The notes below the pieces were generated by a model. The model searched no databases, had not been told where the DNA came from, and worked only from the letters and a program-made list of their open reading frames with translations. A stretch of 43,700 nt of DNA, taken from Pseudomonadota bacterium (lineage in GTDB: Bacteria; Pseudomonadota; Gammaproteobacteria; Burkholderiales; Thiobacillaceae). The DNA is taken from positions 1 to 43,700 of the forward strand of contig JAKADY010000026.1 of NCBI GenBank assembly GCA_021826065.1, read 5' to 3'. Below are positions 32,816 through 40,960 of the stretch, one piece after another. The position numbers were made by a program, and so were the translations under genes. Numbering within the stretch: the stretch's first letter is position 1; every line of letters begins with the position of its first letter.

Positions 32816-33383
32816 AGGGCCGCTGCCGGCTCGCACCGCCGGCAAGCCCTGCAGCGATGAGGTGGGCGGTGCGTAGCGGCTCGGGCAGCTTGCCGTTGAG
32901 CTGCCAGCGGCTGACGGCCAGCGCGGCCTGCTCGGGGCCGATCCCCACGCGCTGGATCCAGATCCCGCCCACAGGCGCCATGGGGCCGGCGGCCTCGATC
33001 AACCGCCACTTGCGCGCACCGCCGGGCACCTTGCCGAGCAGCGCGCGGCGGATGGCCGCGTAATCGGGCTGGCGCCGCGCGGCGACCAGGACCGGCAGGC
33101 CCGTGGCGGCATGCAGACGGTGGATGTCAACCACGTTGAAGCCGGCCAGGGCGATGCCTTGCATCCAGATGAGCTGCAACTGTGCGAAGAAACGCGAGGC
33201 GGTGAGGACCTCGATCAGCCGCTCGGTGGCGTTGGCGCCGTCCCGCCGCACCCGGGTGACGAGCACACCGTCGAGCCGGGCGCCGGCGTGGACGGCACCC
33301 ACCACCGGCACATCGCCGCGGTGACTGCGTGCGAAGGGGCAGTCGTCGAAGCCGACGGCATGGGCATAACCTTTCACAGCCAC
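32814..33383 (-). CDS. DUF99 family protein (endonuclease dU type)
   Basis: A 189-residue protein of the DUF99 family: GFDDCPFARSHRGDVPVVGA, LDGVLVTRVRRDGANATERL, LQLIWMQGIALAGFNVVDIH and LPVLVAARRQPDYAAIRRAL. Members studied in archaea nick DNA at deoxyuridine (endonuclease dU), a deaminated-base repair activity. The family is mainly archaeal, with scattered bacterial copies. It starts inside the last codons of the MgtC-like gene (10-base overlap), which itself follows recJ, so the three are likely one transcript. A role in DNA repair is inferred from family and context. Confidence 0.82.
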   Translation of the reverse strand: MAVKGYAHAVGFDDCPFARSHRGDVPVVGAVHAGARLDGVLVTRVRRDGANATERLIEVLTASRFFAQLQLIWMQGIALAGFNVVDIHRLHAATGLPVLVAARRQPDYAAIRRALLGKVPGGARKWRLIEAAGPMAPVGGIWIQRVGIGPEQAALAVSRWQLNGKLPEPLRTAHLIAAGLAGGASRQRP

Positions 33384-34618
33384 CAGCCCGCGATCGCACC
33401 CAGGGCGACGGCGGCGAAGCCGGGCAGGGTGCGCAGGGCCAGACCGACGCCACCGATCACCAAGGTGAGCCCGGTCTTGAAGCTGATGTTGGCGAGCAGG
33501 GCGATCAGGATGGCGGTCAGCGCCTGATCGCCGGTGAGCGTGCCCAGGCCGAGCAGGCGCAGGCTCGACAGGGTGATGGCGTCGACATCGGTCAGGCCCG
33601 AGACCAGCGCCACGCCGTAGACCCCCTGGCTGCCGATCCAGTCGGACAGCCAGGCGGCGGCGAACAGCACGGCGGCGTAGAGGGCGCCGAAGCCGAGAGC
33701 GGCGCGGATCTCGGTTGGGTTGCCCAGGGTCAGCGCCGGGATCTCACGGCTTTCCAGGCGGCGCCAGCGCCGGTAGAGCAGGGGGATGCCGGCCAGCGCC
33801 GCGAGCCCGAGGATCTCCAGCGCTTGCGGCAGCAGGGCGGGGGCGAGGACGGCCACCAGCAGGCTCAACCGCACCAGGACCACCCAGTTGGCGGTCAGGA
33901 TCACCAGGGCCGCCACGCCGGTGAGCTCCGGCCGCCGGCCGTGACGGGCAAAGGTCAGGGTGGTGGCGGTGCTGGAGGCCACGCCCCCGAACAGCCCGGT
34001 GAGCAGGGCGCCCTGCCGTTCGCCGGCCAGGCGCAGGGCGGCATACCCGGCCAGGGCCAACCCCGAGATGAGGACCACCATCCACCAGATCTGATGCGGG
34101 TTGAGCGCTGCGTAAGGGCCGTAACCCCGGTTCGGCAGGACCGGCAGGATGACCAGGGACAGCACGGCGAACTGCAGGATGGAGACCAGGTCCTGGCGGG
34201 TGAGGTGCTGGGTGACTCCGCGCAGCTCGGCCTTGAAATAAAGCAGCACGGCGGTGGTCACGGCCAGCGCCACCGCCAGTTGCGTATGGCCATACCAGAC
34301 GATGGCGCCCAGACCGTAGCAGACCACGACGGCGGCCACCGTGGTGGTGCCGGGGTCGGCCTCCTGTGGCTGTTTGAAGTAAGTCGCCACCATCATGCCG
34401 CCGAGGATGATGAGGCCGGCGCCCAGCACCCAGGGCGCGCCGGTCTCCTGGCCGATCATGGCGCCTAAGGTGCCGGCCAGCGCCACCAGGGTGAAGGTGC
34501 GCAGCCCCGCCTTGGCCGCGGGTGAGCGCTCGCGTTCCAGGCCGATCAGCAGGCCCAGGCCCATGCTGGTGAGGAAGGCACCCAGCGGCGCGATCTCGGG
34601 CGGCAACCAGTCGCTCAT
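33374..34618 (-). CDS. MgtC/SapB-DUF4010 family membrane protein
   Basis: A 414-residue membrane protein with about eleven helices. The N-terminal MgtC domain is recognisable in LGAFLTSMGLGLLIGLERER followed by KAGLRTFTLVALAGTLGAMI. The C-terminal DUF4010 domain contains GLFGGVASSTATTLTFARHG and VYGVALVSGLTDVDAITLSS. The fused arrangement is common in proteobacteria; the function is unknown, with Mg homeostasis inferred only by the name. Start 34618 has GAGAGGA before it, better than the in-frame ATG 8 codons upstream. It follows recJ by about 40 bases. Confidence 0.9.
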   Translation of the reverse strand: MSDWLPPEIAPLGAFLTSMGLGLLIGLERERSPAAKAGLRTFTLVALAGTLGAMIGQETGAPWVLGAGLIILGGMMVATYFKQPQEADPGTTTVAAVVVCYGLGAIVWYGHTQLAVALAVTTAVLLYFKAELRGVTQHLTRQDLVSILQFAVLSLVILPVLPNRGYGPYAALNPHQIWWMVVLISGLALAGYAALRLAGERQGALLTGLFGGVASSTATTLTFARHGRRPELTGVAALVILTANWVVLVRLSLLVAVLAPALLPQALEILGLAALAGIPLLYRRWRRLESREIPALTLGNPTEIRAALGFGALYAAVLFAAAWLSDWIGSQGVYGVALVSGLTDVDAITLSSLRLLGLGTLTGDQALTAILIALLANISFKTGLTLVIGGVGLALRTLPGFAAVALGAIAGWWL

Positions 34619-34654
34619 CGTCCTCTCACGCTGTCTCGGCACGGAGCGCCGGAT

Positions 34655-36352
34655 TCAGGCCAGGGCGCACCAGTGTTCCAGGGTGAGCTGCGGCGCCAGC
34701 CGCCCGTTCCAGGCGTTGACCTCTAGGCGGTAGGCGGCCTGGATGCGTTCGGGCAGGGGCTGGTCGTGGTTGAACAGCATGGCCTCGGCACGGATCCGAC
34801 CGTCGGAGAGCTGCAGCTTGAGGTGCCTGTCGCCCACCAGGCGCTGGGCGTCCACCCGGAAATCGCCGTGGAACAGCGGCGGCGGGAAGGCCTGGCCCCA
34901 GACCGCATCCTGCAGGGCCATGGCCTGGTTGAGCTGGTATTCCTCCGGGCTAAGCGGGCCATCGGTCTCGATCACCCGCATGAGGTCCGCCGGGGTGAGC
35001 AGCTCGCGTGCCACGGCCTCGAAGGCCTCGGCGAAGCGGGGTAGATCGGCACGCCGCAGGGTCAGCCCCGCCGCCGCGGCGTGTCCACCAAACTTGACGA
35101 GCAGACCCGGCTCGCGCTTGTCCACCCGGTCGAGGGCATCGCGCAGGTGCAAGGCGGGGATCGAGCGGCCCGAGCCGCGGATGAGCCCGTCGCCGCCGTC
35201 GGCGAAGACGATGGTGGGGCGGTGGTGACGCTCCTTGAGGCGCGAGGCGAGCAGTCCCACCACCCCCTGATGCCAGGTTGGGTCGTACAGGGTGAGGCTA
35301 AAGCCCTCGGCCACGTCCACCGTCTCCAGCAGGGCGAGCGCCTGCGCCTGCATGTCCGCCTCGATCTCGCGCCGCTCGCGGTTGAGCCGGTCGAGTTCGC
35401 GCGCGAGCGGCAGCGCCTGGGCGAGGTCGGACGCGAGCAGACAGGCGATGCCCAGACTCATGTCGGCGAGCCTGCCGGCGGCATTGAGCCGGGGCCCCAG
35501 GACGAAGCCCAGGTCATAGACGCTGGCCCTAGCCGGGTCACGCCCGGCGGCCTGGAACAGGGCCTGAATGCCGGGTCGTGCCAGACCGGCGCGCATGCGC
35601 TTGAGGCCCTGGTCGACGAGCAGTCGGTTGTTGGCGTCCAGCGGCACCACGTCGGCCACCGTGCCCAGGGCGACTAAGTCCAGCAGCTCGGCGAGATTGG
35701 GCTCGCCGCGTTGGGTGAAGGCACCGCGGCGCCGCAGTTCGGCACGCAGGGCGATGAGCACGTAGAACATCACCCCCACCCCGGCCAACCCCTTGCTCGG
35801 GAAGGGGCAGCCGGGCTGGTTGGGGTTGACGATCAGGGCCTCCGGCAGGGGCAGGCCCTGCGCAGGTAGGTGGTGGTCGGTGATCAGGACCTCCAGGCCT
35901 AGACTGCGCGCCCGCTCGACGCCGGCGTGGGCGGCGATGCCGTTGTCCACGGTGATCAACAGATCGGGGCGGCGCGCGGCGGCGAGGGCGACGATCTCGG
36001 GGCTCAAGCCATAGCCGAACTCGAAACGGTTGGGCACCAGGTAATCCACCTGCGCGCCCAGGGCGGTGAGACCGGACACCGCCACGGCGCAGGCCGTCGC
36101 CCCGTCGGCGTCGTAATCGGCCACCACCAGCAGGCGCTCGCCACGGGCGATGGCGTCCGCCAGCCGCGCCGCCGCCGCCTCTGAATTGCGCAACGCCGTG
36201 TGCGGCAGCAGCTCGCTCAGCCGCGACTTGATCTCCTCCTGCCGGCTGACCCCCCGGCTGGCATAGAGGCGCGCGAGCAGGGGCGGCAGACCCGCCCGGC
36301 GCAGCCGCTCGACGGCCGTGGCGGGGCAGGGGCGGGTGACGAGATTGAGCAT
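34655..36352 (-). CDS. recJ: Single-stranded-DNA-specific exonuclease RecJ
   Basis: A 565-residue DHH-family nuclease. Metal-binding motifs: DYDADG (79-84), DNG (136-138), ITDHHLP (DHH at 159-161), the later NAAGRLADM and VKFGGHAAAAGLTL (GGH, DHHA1 domain), and a C-terminal OB domain ending LAPQLTLEHWCALA. It degrades single strands 5' to 3' in recombination and mismatch/base-excision repair. The length is standard. It is the first gene of a minus-strand run recJ, MgtC-like, DUF99. Upstream (36353-36449) has no gene. Confidence 0.96.
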   Translation of the reverse strand: MLNLVTRPCPATAVERLRRAGLPPLLARLYASRGVSRQEEIKSRLSELLPHTALRNSEAAAARLADAIARGERLLVVADYDADGATACAVAVSGLTALGAQVDYLVPNRFEFGYGLSPEIVALAAARRPDLLITVDNGIAAHAGVERARSLGLEVLITDHHLPAQGLPLPEALIVNPNQPGCPFPSKGLAGVGVMFYVLIALRAELRRRGAFTQRGEPNLAELLDLVALGTVADVVPLDANNRLLVDQGLKRMRAGLARPGIQALFQAAGRDPARASVYDLGFVLGPRLNAAGRLADMSLGIACLLASDLAQALPLARELDRLNRERREIEADMQAQALALLETVDVAEGFSLTLYDPTWHQGVVGLLASRLKERHHRPTIVFADGGDGLIRGSGRSIPALHLRDALDRVDKREPGLLVKFGGHAAAAGLTLRRADLPRFAEAFEAVARELLTPADLMRVIETDGPLSPEEYQLNQAMALQDAVWGQAFPPPLFHGDFRVDAQRLVGDRHLKLQLSDGRIRAEAMLFNHDQPLPERIQAAYRLEVNAWNGRLAPQLTLEHWCALA

Positions 36353-36449
36353 GGTGGCGATGCGCGCTTATAGCCGACATTTAAACCCAGGACGGCGCCC
36401 GGCTCCAACCACCCTGTCACTCGCGCCGCGCCCGCCGACGTACTATCAT

Positions 36450-36686
36450 CCTAAAAACCGCAGTTGACCGCTCTGACGGTTTCGTAACAGATCGATGGTG
36501 CGAGAGATTTTTGCCTCCGGTCATCCTCTCCCAGAGGGTAAACACGCTACGCGCCCGCCTTCGGCCTTGTACGCCCGTCTGGCTGCGTTGCTCCTCCTTG
36601 CAGGCAGCCCACCCTGCGGCGTCGTCGCGCCTTGTCAGCCGGTCGTACAAGCCCGCTTTCGGGCGCGTTCAACTGCGGTTTTTAGG
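36450..36686. mobile_element. 237-bp MITE-like element (family 1), copy 2
   Basis: The ends are CCTAAAAACCGCAGTTGA and the complement CAACTGCGGTTTTTAGG. The 5-bp direct repeat ATCAT flanks it (36445-36449 and 36687-36691). It is closely similar to copy 1, with scattered substitutions and one single-base length difference. It ends 11 bases before the ATG of the HTH/2Fe-2S gene, so the terminal TTTTTAGGATCAT of element plus target duplication now forms that gene's leader. Confidence 0.93.
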
Positions 36687-36697
36687 ATCATCGAACC

Positions 36698-38152
36698 ATG
36701 TCGCATACCTTCTCCCTCTCCCGTGTCGCCCGTCTGGTGGGCGTGTCCCGTAGCGCCCTGCAGCGGATGGTCAAGGAAGGGACGCTCCAGTCCCAAAACG
36801 GGCAGGTGGAAATGGACGAGCTCCTGCGCGTCTTCCCCGACGTCAAATGGGAGGACGATGGCGAATACGCGCGGGTCGAGGAGATCAAGAAAAAGGCCTT
36901 CGCCAAGCGCATCTTCGAGCGGGCCCTGCCCGACCGCGAGGTGCTGGCCGACCGCCTGTTCGACCTGTCCACCGAGTACGCCGCCGCCAAATCGCTGCTG
37001 ACGCACTACGAGCAGCTGTTCGACTGGACGCTGAAAAAGCTCGACGACGTCGCCGAGAGCGGCGGACCGGCCACGCTGCAGGCGGTGAGCTCGCTCAAAC
37101 AATGGTTGCGAGGCCAGATTCAGGCTGCCCCCAAGGAGGCGGGGCGCGGTCTTGTGTTGCTCGCGGAGGAGAGCGTGATGCGCATCGTTTCGGCCCAAGT
37201 CAAGGTGCTGCCCTCGGGCCATGAGTTCTTCGTGGAGGGAACCGATACCATCCTCGAGGCGGCCCTGCGCGCCGGCATCCCGCTCAACTACGGCTGCAGC
37301 AACGGCAACTGCGGCGAGTGCCGGGCGCGCCTGGTCTCTGGCGAGATCAAGAAGGTGCACCCGCACGATTACACCCTCAAGGAGGTCGAGAAAAACGCGG
37401 GTTACTTCCTGATGTGCTCCAACACGGCGGTCACCGACATCGTCATCGAGGCCTCGGTCGCCGGTGCGACCGACATCCAGCCGCAGACCATCGCCACCAA
37501 GGTCAAGGCGGTGGAGCTGCTCGACGCGCGCATTGCCGCCCTGCACCTGACCACCCCGCGCAGCCAGCGCCTGCGCTTCCTCGCCGGGCAGCGGGTGCGC
37601 CTGTCCACCGACGGCGTGGCCGGCGACTACTACATCGCCAGCTGCCCCTGTGAGGACCGCCACATCGAGCTGCACGTCCGCCGCGACAACCGGCCCTTCG
37701 CGCGCAAGGTCTTCGACGATCTGCGCAAGGAGGATCCCGTCACCATCGAGGGGCCGCAGGGGACCTTCGTCATCAACATGGAATCGCGCCGGCCGGTGAT
37801 CTTCGTCGCCTGGGACGACGGCTTCGCCCCCATCAAGAGCCTGGTTCAGCACGCCATGTCGCTGGAGATGGCGGAGTCTATGCACCTTTACTGGGTGTCG
37901 GAGGCCCTGCCGCACTACCAGGACAACCTCTGTCGCTCCTGGGCCGACGCCTTGGACAACTTCACCTATGTTCCCTTGAGCGTGGACGGTGGGGCGCTGG
38001 ACGTGGCCGAGCACATCCTCGGCGTGCACAACGACCTCACCCACACCGACATCTACGCCGCCGGCCCCGCCGAGTTCCTGCACCATCTGCGCGACGGGGC
38101 CATCGCCCGCGGTCTCTCGCCGCTGGGCTGGCACGGCGAGGTCATCGTCTGA
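36698..38152 (+). CDS. HTH / 2Fe-2S ferredoxin / flavin reductase fusion protein
   Basis: A 484-residue multidomain protein. Residues ~1-50 form a MerR-like helix-turn-helix (FSLSRVARLVGVSRSALQRM, VKEGTLQSQNGQVEMDELLR). Residues ~60-155 are a charged helical linker. Residues ~160-250 are a plant-type 2Fe-2S ferredoxin with CSNGNCGEC and MCSN ligands. A ferredoxin-NADP reductase-like FAD and NAD module follows. Two nucleotide-binding signatures are unusual: DYYIAS replaces RxYS, and AWDDGFAP replaces the glycine-rich GGTGIAP; the C-terminal CGP is AGP. It may thus be a redox-sensing regulator or an oxidoreductase with an unusual partner. AGGA at -14 to -11 is supplied by the MITE junction; a good ribosome site is lacking. 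ParA follows after 54 bases. Confidence 0.8.
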   Translation: MSHTFSLSRVARLVGVSRSALQRMVKEGTLQSQNGQVEMDELLRVFPDVKWEDDGEYARVEEIKKKAFAKRIFERALPDREVLADRLFDLSTEYAAAKSLLTHYEQLFDWTLKKLDDVAESGGPATLQAVSSLKQWLRGQIQAAPKEAGRGLVLLAEESVMRIVSAQVKVLPSGHEFFVEGTDTILEAALRAGIPLNYGCSNGNCGECRARLVSGEIKKVHPHDYTLKEVEKNAGYFLMCSNTAVTDIVIEASVAGATDIQPQTIATKVKAVELLDARIAALHLTTPRSQRLRFLAGQRVRLSTDGVAGDYYIASCPCEDRHIELHVRRDNRPFARKVFDDLRKEDPVTIEGPQGTFVINMESRRPVIFVAWDDGFAPIKSLVQHAMSLEMAESMHLYWVSEALPHYQDNLCRSWADALDNFTYVPLSVDGGALDVAEHILGVHNDLTHTDIYAAGPAEFLHHLRDGAIARGLSPLGWHGEVIV

Positions 38153-38206
38153 GGGCATCGTCTGCGGATCGCTGCGGATGTCTGGCCGTAAAGGGGGCGG
38201 GGGCCC

Positions 38207-38854
38207 ATGACGGCGCGTGTCATCGCCGTGGTCAACCAGAAGGGTGGGGCGGGTAAATCCACCCTGGCCATGCTGTTGGCCGGTTCACTCGCCGATGCGG
38301 GTGACAGGGTCCTGGTGGCCGATGCCGACCCGCAGAACACGGCCCTGCGCTGGGCTCAGACGGGTAGCGGCTTCCCGGCCGACGTCGAGGACCTCTCCGG
38401 TGAGGAGGGCAAACTGCACAAACATCTGCGCAAACGGCTCGACGATTACGATTACATCGTCATCGACAGCCCGCCGCATGCCAGCGCTCCGGTGACCGAG
38501 AGCGCCCTGCGCCTGGCGCAACTCGCCCTGGTGCCGGTCATCCCCTCGCCGCCCGACCTCTGGGCCAGCCTGCGCACCCGCGAGGCGATCACCCGGGCCC
38601 GGCGCAAGAATCCTACGCTCGCCGCACGTATCGTCGTCAACCAGGCGCAACTTAACACCCTGCTGGCGCAGGAGGTGCTCGCCCTGCTGCCCGAGTTCGG
38701 CATCCCGCTGCTGGCGGCCCAGCTCAAGAGCCGCACCGCCTACCGTCAGGCCGCCGTCCTGGGCACGACGGTGCGCGCGCTCGGGGCGCGGGCGGCCATT
38801 GCCAGCCTGGAGGTCGAGGCCCTGAGGCGCGAGGTCATGACACTCCTGGCCTGA
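38207..38854 (+). CDS. ParA family ATPase (orphan)
   Basis: A 215-residue deviant-Walker ATPase: VNQKGGAGKSTLAMLLAGSL (KGGxGKS, residues ~11-17), DADPQNTALRW (switch I region) and YIVIDSPPHA (Walker B-like). No ParB or parS site is visible. Orphan ParA proteins of this length position protein cargo (chemoreceptor clusters, carboxysomes, conjugation or cellulose complexes) by gradients on the nucleoid. The neighbour is the HTH/2Fe-2S reductase, 54 bases upstream; this could be its partner, but that is speculation. GGGGGCGGGGG lies before the ATG. Confidence 0.88.
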   Translation: MTARVIAVVNQKGGAGKSTLAMLLAGSLADAGDRVLVADADPQNTALRWAQTGSGFPADVEDLSGEEGKLHKHLRKRLDDYDYIVIDSPPHASAPVTESALRLAQLALVPVIPSPPDLWASLRTREAITRARRKNPTLAARIVVNQAQLNTLLAQEVLALLPEFGIPLLAAQLKSRTAYRQAAVLGTTVRALGARAAIASLEVEALRREVMTLLA

Positions 38855-38924
38855 TCTCTGTCTATGATGGAATATCCGGACCGATCGCGCCCCAAGAGGT
38901 CGGCCCGAGCCGCAGGAGCAAGGC

Positions 38925-40058
38925 ATGGAAGAGGGCTTTCGCTACGCCGACGAACTCGGCCCATCGAGGATCGTGCATGTCTATGAGCCGTCAGTGGGGC
39001 TCAAGGGCATCCTGGTGATCGACAACGTGGCGGCGGGGCCGGCCATCGGCGGGCTGCGCATGGCGCCCGACGTCTCCACCGAGGAGTGTGTGCGGCTCGC
39101 CCGCGCCATGACGCTCAAGAACGCCGCGGCGGGCCTGCCGCACGGCGGCGGCAAATCGGTGATCTTCGGCGACCCGCACATGCCCGTCGCCGACAAGGCG
39201 CGGCTCATCCGCGCCTTCGCCCGTGCCCTGGGCGACGTCTCCGACTACATCTTCGGTCCCGACATGGGCACGGACGAGGTCTGCATGGCTTGGGTGCGCG
39301 ACGAGATCGGCCGCGCCGTGGGGCTGCCGCGCGAGCTGGGTGGCATCCCGCTCGACGAGATCGGCGCCACCGGCTTCGGGCTCGCCCACGTGGTCGACGT
39401 GGCCGCCCCCTTTGCCGGGCTGTCGCTGCCGGGGGCACGCGTGGCGATCCAGGGCTTCGGCGCCGTCGGCAAGCACGCCGCCTGCTTTCTCGCCAAACGC
39501 GGGGCCGTCCTGGTGGCCGCCTCGGACTCGCACGGCACCGTCTACGACCCGCAAGGGCTGGACCTCGGCACCCTGATCCCGCTCAAGCGGGCGGGCAGGA
39601 GCGTGATCGACAGCCCCAGCGGGCAGAAGCTCGACCGGGAGGCCATCCTGGACGTCGAATGCGACATCTGGATCCCCGCCGCCCGCCCCGACGTGGTGCG
39701 CGAGGACAACGCGCACCGGCTCAAGACCCGGCTGCTGGTGGAGGGGGCCAACATCCCCTGCACACCGGGCGCGGAGCAGAGGCTGCACGCGCGCGGCGTG
39801 CTCTGTGTGCCCGACTTCATCGCCAACGCCGGCGGTGTCATCTGCGCCGCCATGGAGTACCACGGGGCCAGCGAGCAGGCCGCGCTGCAGGCCGTCGAAC
39901 ACAAGATCCGCGAAAACACGCGCGAGGTCCTGCGGCGCGCGCAGGCGGAGGGCATCCTGCCGCGCCAGGCCGCCCTGGACCTCGCCACCGAGCGGGTCAG
40001 GCGGGCCATGAGCTACCGGCGCCATTCCCTCACCTCCGGCGCGCCCGGACATCTCTGA
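38925..40058 (+). CDS. Glu/Leu/Phe/Val dehydrogenase family protein
   Basis: A 377-residue amino-acid dehydrogenase: GGLRMAPDVSTEECVRLARA, MTLKNAAAGLPHGGGKSVIF (catalytic and substrate lysines), GPDMGTDEVCMAW and the Rossmann AIQGFGAVGKHAACFLAKRG. The family oxidatively deaminates an amino acid to its 2-oxoacid with NAD(P). It is shorter than glutamate dehydrogenases (~410-450) and closer in length to leucine/phenylalanine dehydrogenases. The 2-oxoacid oxidoreductase genes start 2 bases after its stop, so its product is probably their substrate. CAGGAGCAAGGC lies before the ATG. Confidence 0.92.
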   Translation: MEEGFRYADELGPSRIVHVYEPSVGLKGILVIDNVAAGPAIGGLRMAPDVSTEECVRLARAMTLKNAAAGLPHGGGKSVIFGDPHMPVADKARLIRAFARALGDVSDYIFGPDMGTDEVCMAWVRDEIGRAVGLPRELGGIPLDEIGATGFGLAHVVDVAAPFAGLSLPGARVAIQGFGAVGKHAACFLAKRGAVLVAASDSHGTVYDPQGLDLGTLIPLKRAGRSVIDSPSGQKLDREAILDVECDIWIPAARPDVVREDNAHRLKTRLLVEGANIPCTPGAEQRLHARGVLCVPDFIANAGGVICAAMEYHGASEQAALQAVEHKIRENTREVLRRAQAEGILPRQAALDLATERVRRAMSYRRHSLTSGAPGHL

Positions 40059-40060
40059 CC

Positions 40061-40960
40061 ATGTACCGCATCCGCCTGCACGGCCGCGGCGGTCAGGGCA
40101 TCAAGACCGCGGGGCGCATGCTGGGCAGCGCCTTCTTCCTGTCCGGCTGGGAGGTGCAGGACGCCACCGTCTATGGCGCCGAGCGGCGCGGCGCACCGGT
40201 CTACGCCTATGTGCGCGCCGACCATGGCCCCATCCACGAGCGCGGCGTCATCCGCGACCCCGACCTGGTGGCGGTGGTGGACGAGAGCCTGGTCGGCATC
40301 CCCTCGGCCGGCGTGCTCCAGGGGCTGGCCGGCCGCGGCCTGCTCTTCATCCTCAGCACCACGCCGGCGGCGCTTTGGCAGCAGCGCCTCAACCTGCCGG
40401 ACCGCGTGCTGACGCTGGCGCCGCCAGCCGGCGCGCCGCCCATCGGCACGCTCTGTGTCGGCGCCGCGGCCCGCCTCACCGGGGTCATTGACGAGGCGGC
40501 GCTCGTGGCCGCCATCCGCCAGGAACTCGCCGGCATGCCGGCGGCGGTGGTCGAGCGCAATCTGGACTGGGCCCGGCGCGCCTACGCCGAGCTCGCCCCA
40601 CATGCCGGCCGGGTGGTGGAGGGCGGCAGCGGCACGGCGGTCGGCTATGCGGCGCCGGATTGGGTGGACCTGCCCTTGGAGCCGGCCGAGACCGCCGCGC
40701 CGGCCATCCATGCGGCGCTCACCAGCCTGCGGGTGCCGACCGGTCTGTGGCGCACCCTGCGCCCGGTCATCGACTACGACCGCTGTAACCGCTGCTGGTG
40801 GGTGTGTAGCGAATATTGTCCCGACGGCGCCATCACCGTCGCAGCCGACGGCACGCCGCGCATCGACTACGAGCATTGCAAGGGCTGCCTCATCTGCGTG
40901 GCGCAGTGTCCGCCACACGCCATCAGCGCTATCCCCGAAACGGAGGCCACTAACCCATGA
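40061..40960 (+). CDS. 2-oxoacid:ferredoxin oxidoreductase, fused gamma and delta subunits
   Basis: A 299-residue protein. Residues 1-190 are the gamma subunit (RIRLHGRGGQGIKTAGRMLG, VYGAERRGAPVYAYVRAD). Residues ~235-299 are a two-cluster 4Fe-4S delta domain: CNRCWWVCSEYCPDGAI and CKGCLICVAQCPPHAI. The first motif has three residues between the second and third cysteine (CxxCxxxCxxxCP), one more than the usual CxxCxxCxxxCP. Gamma-delta fusions occur in this family. With the alpha and beta genes that overlap downstream it forms a complete enzyme that decarboxylates a 2-oxoacid to acyl-CoA and reduces ferredoxin. The start ATG is 2 bases past the dehydrogenase stop. Confidence 0.9.
   Translation: MYRIRLHGRGGQGIKTAGRMLGSAFFLSGWEVQDATVYGAERRGAPVYAYVRADHGPIHERGVIRDPDLVAVVDESLVGIPSAGVLQGLAGRGLLFILSTTPAALWQQRLNLPDRVLTLAPPAGAPPIGTLCVGAAARLTGVIDEAALVAAIRQELAGMPAAVVERNLDWARRAYAELAPHAGRVVEGGSGTAVGYAAPDWVDLPLEPAETAAPAIHAALTSLRVPTGLWRTLRPVIDYDRCNRCWWVCSEYCPDGAITVAADGTPRIDYEHCKGCLICVAQCPPHAISAIPETEATNP

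Noticed and set aside
36635-38158. 507-codon minus-strand frame opposite the HTH/2Fe-2S gene
   Set aside because: His/Val/Gly/Asp-rich shadow typical of antisense frames in GC-rich DNA.
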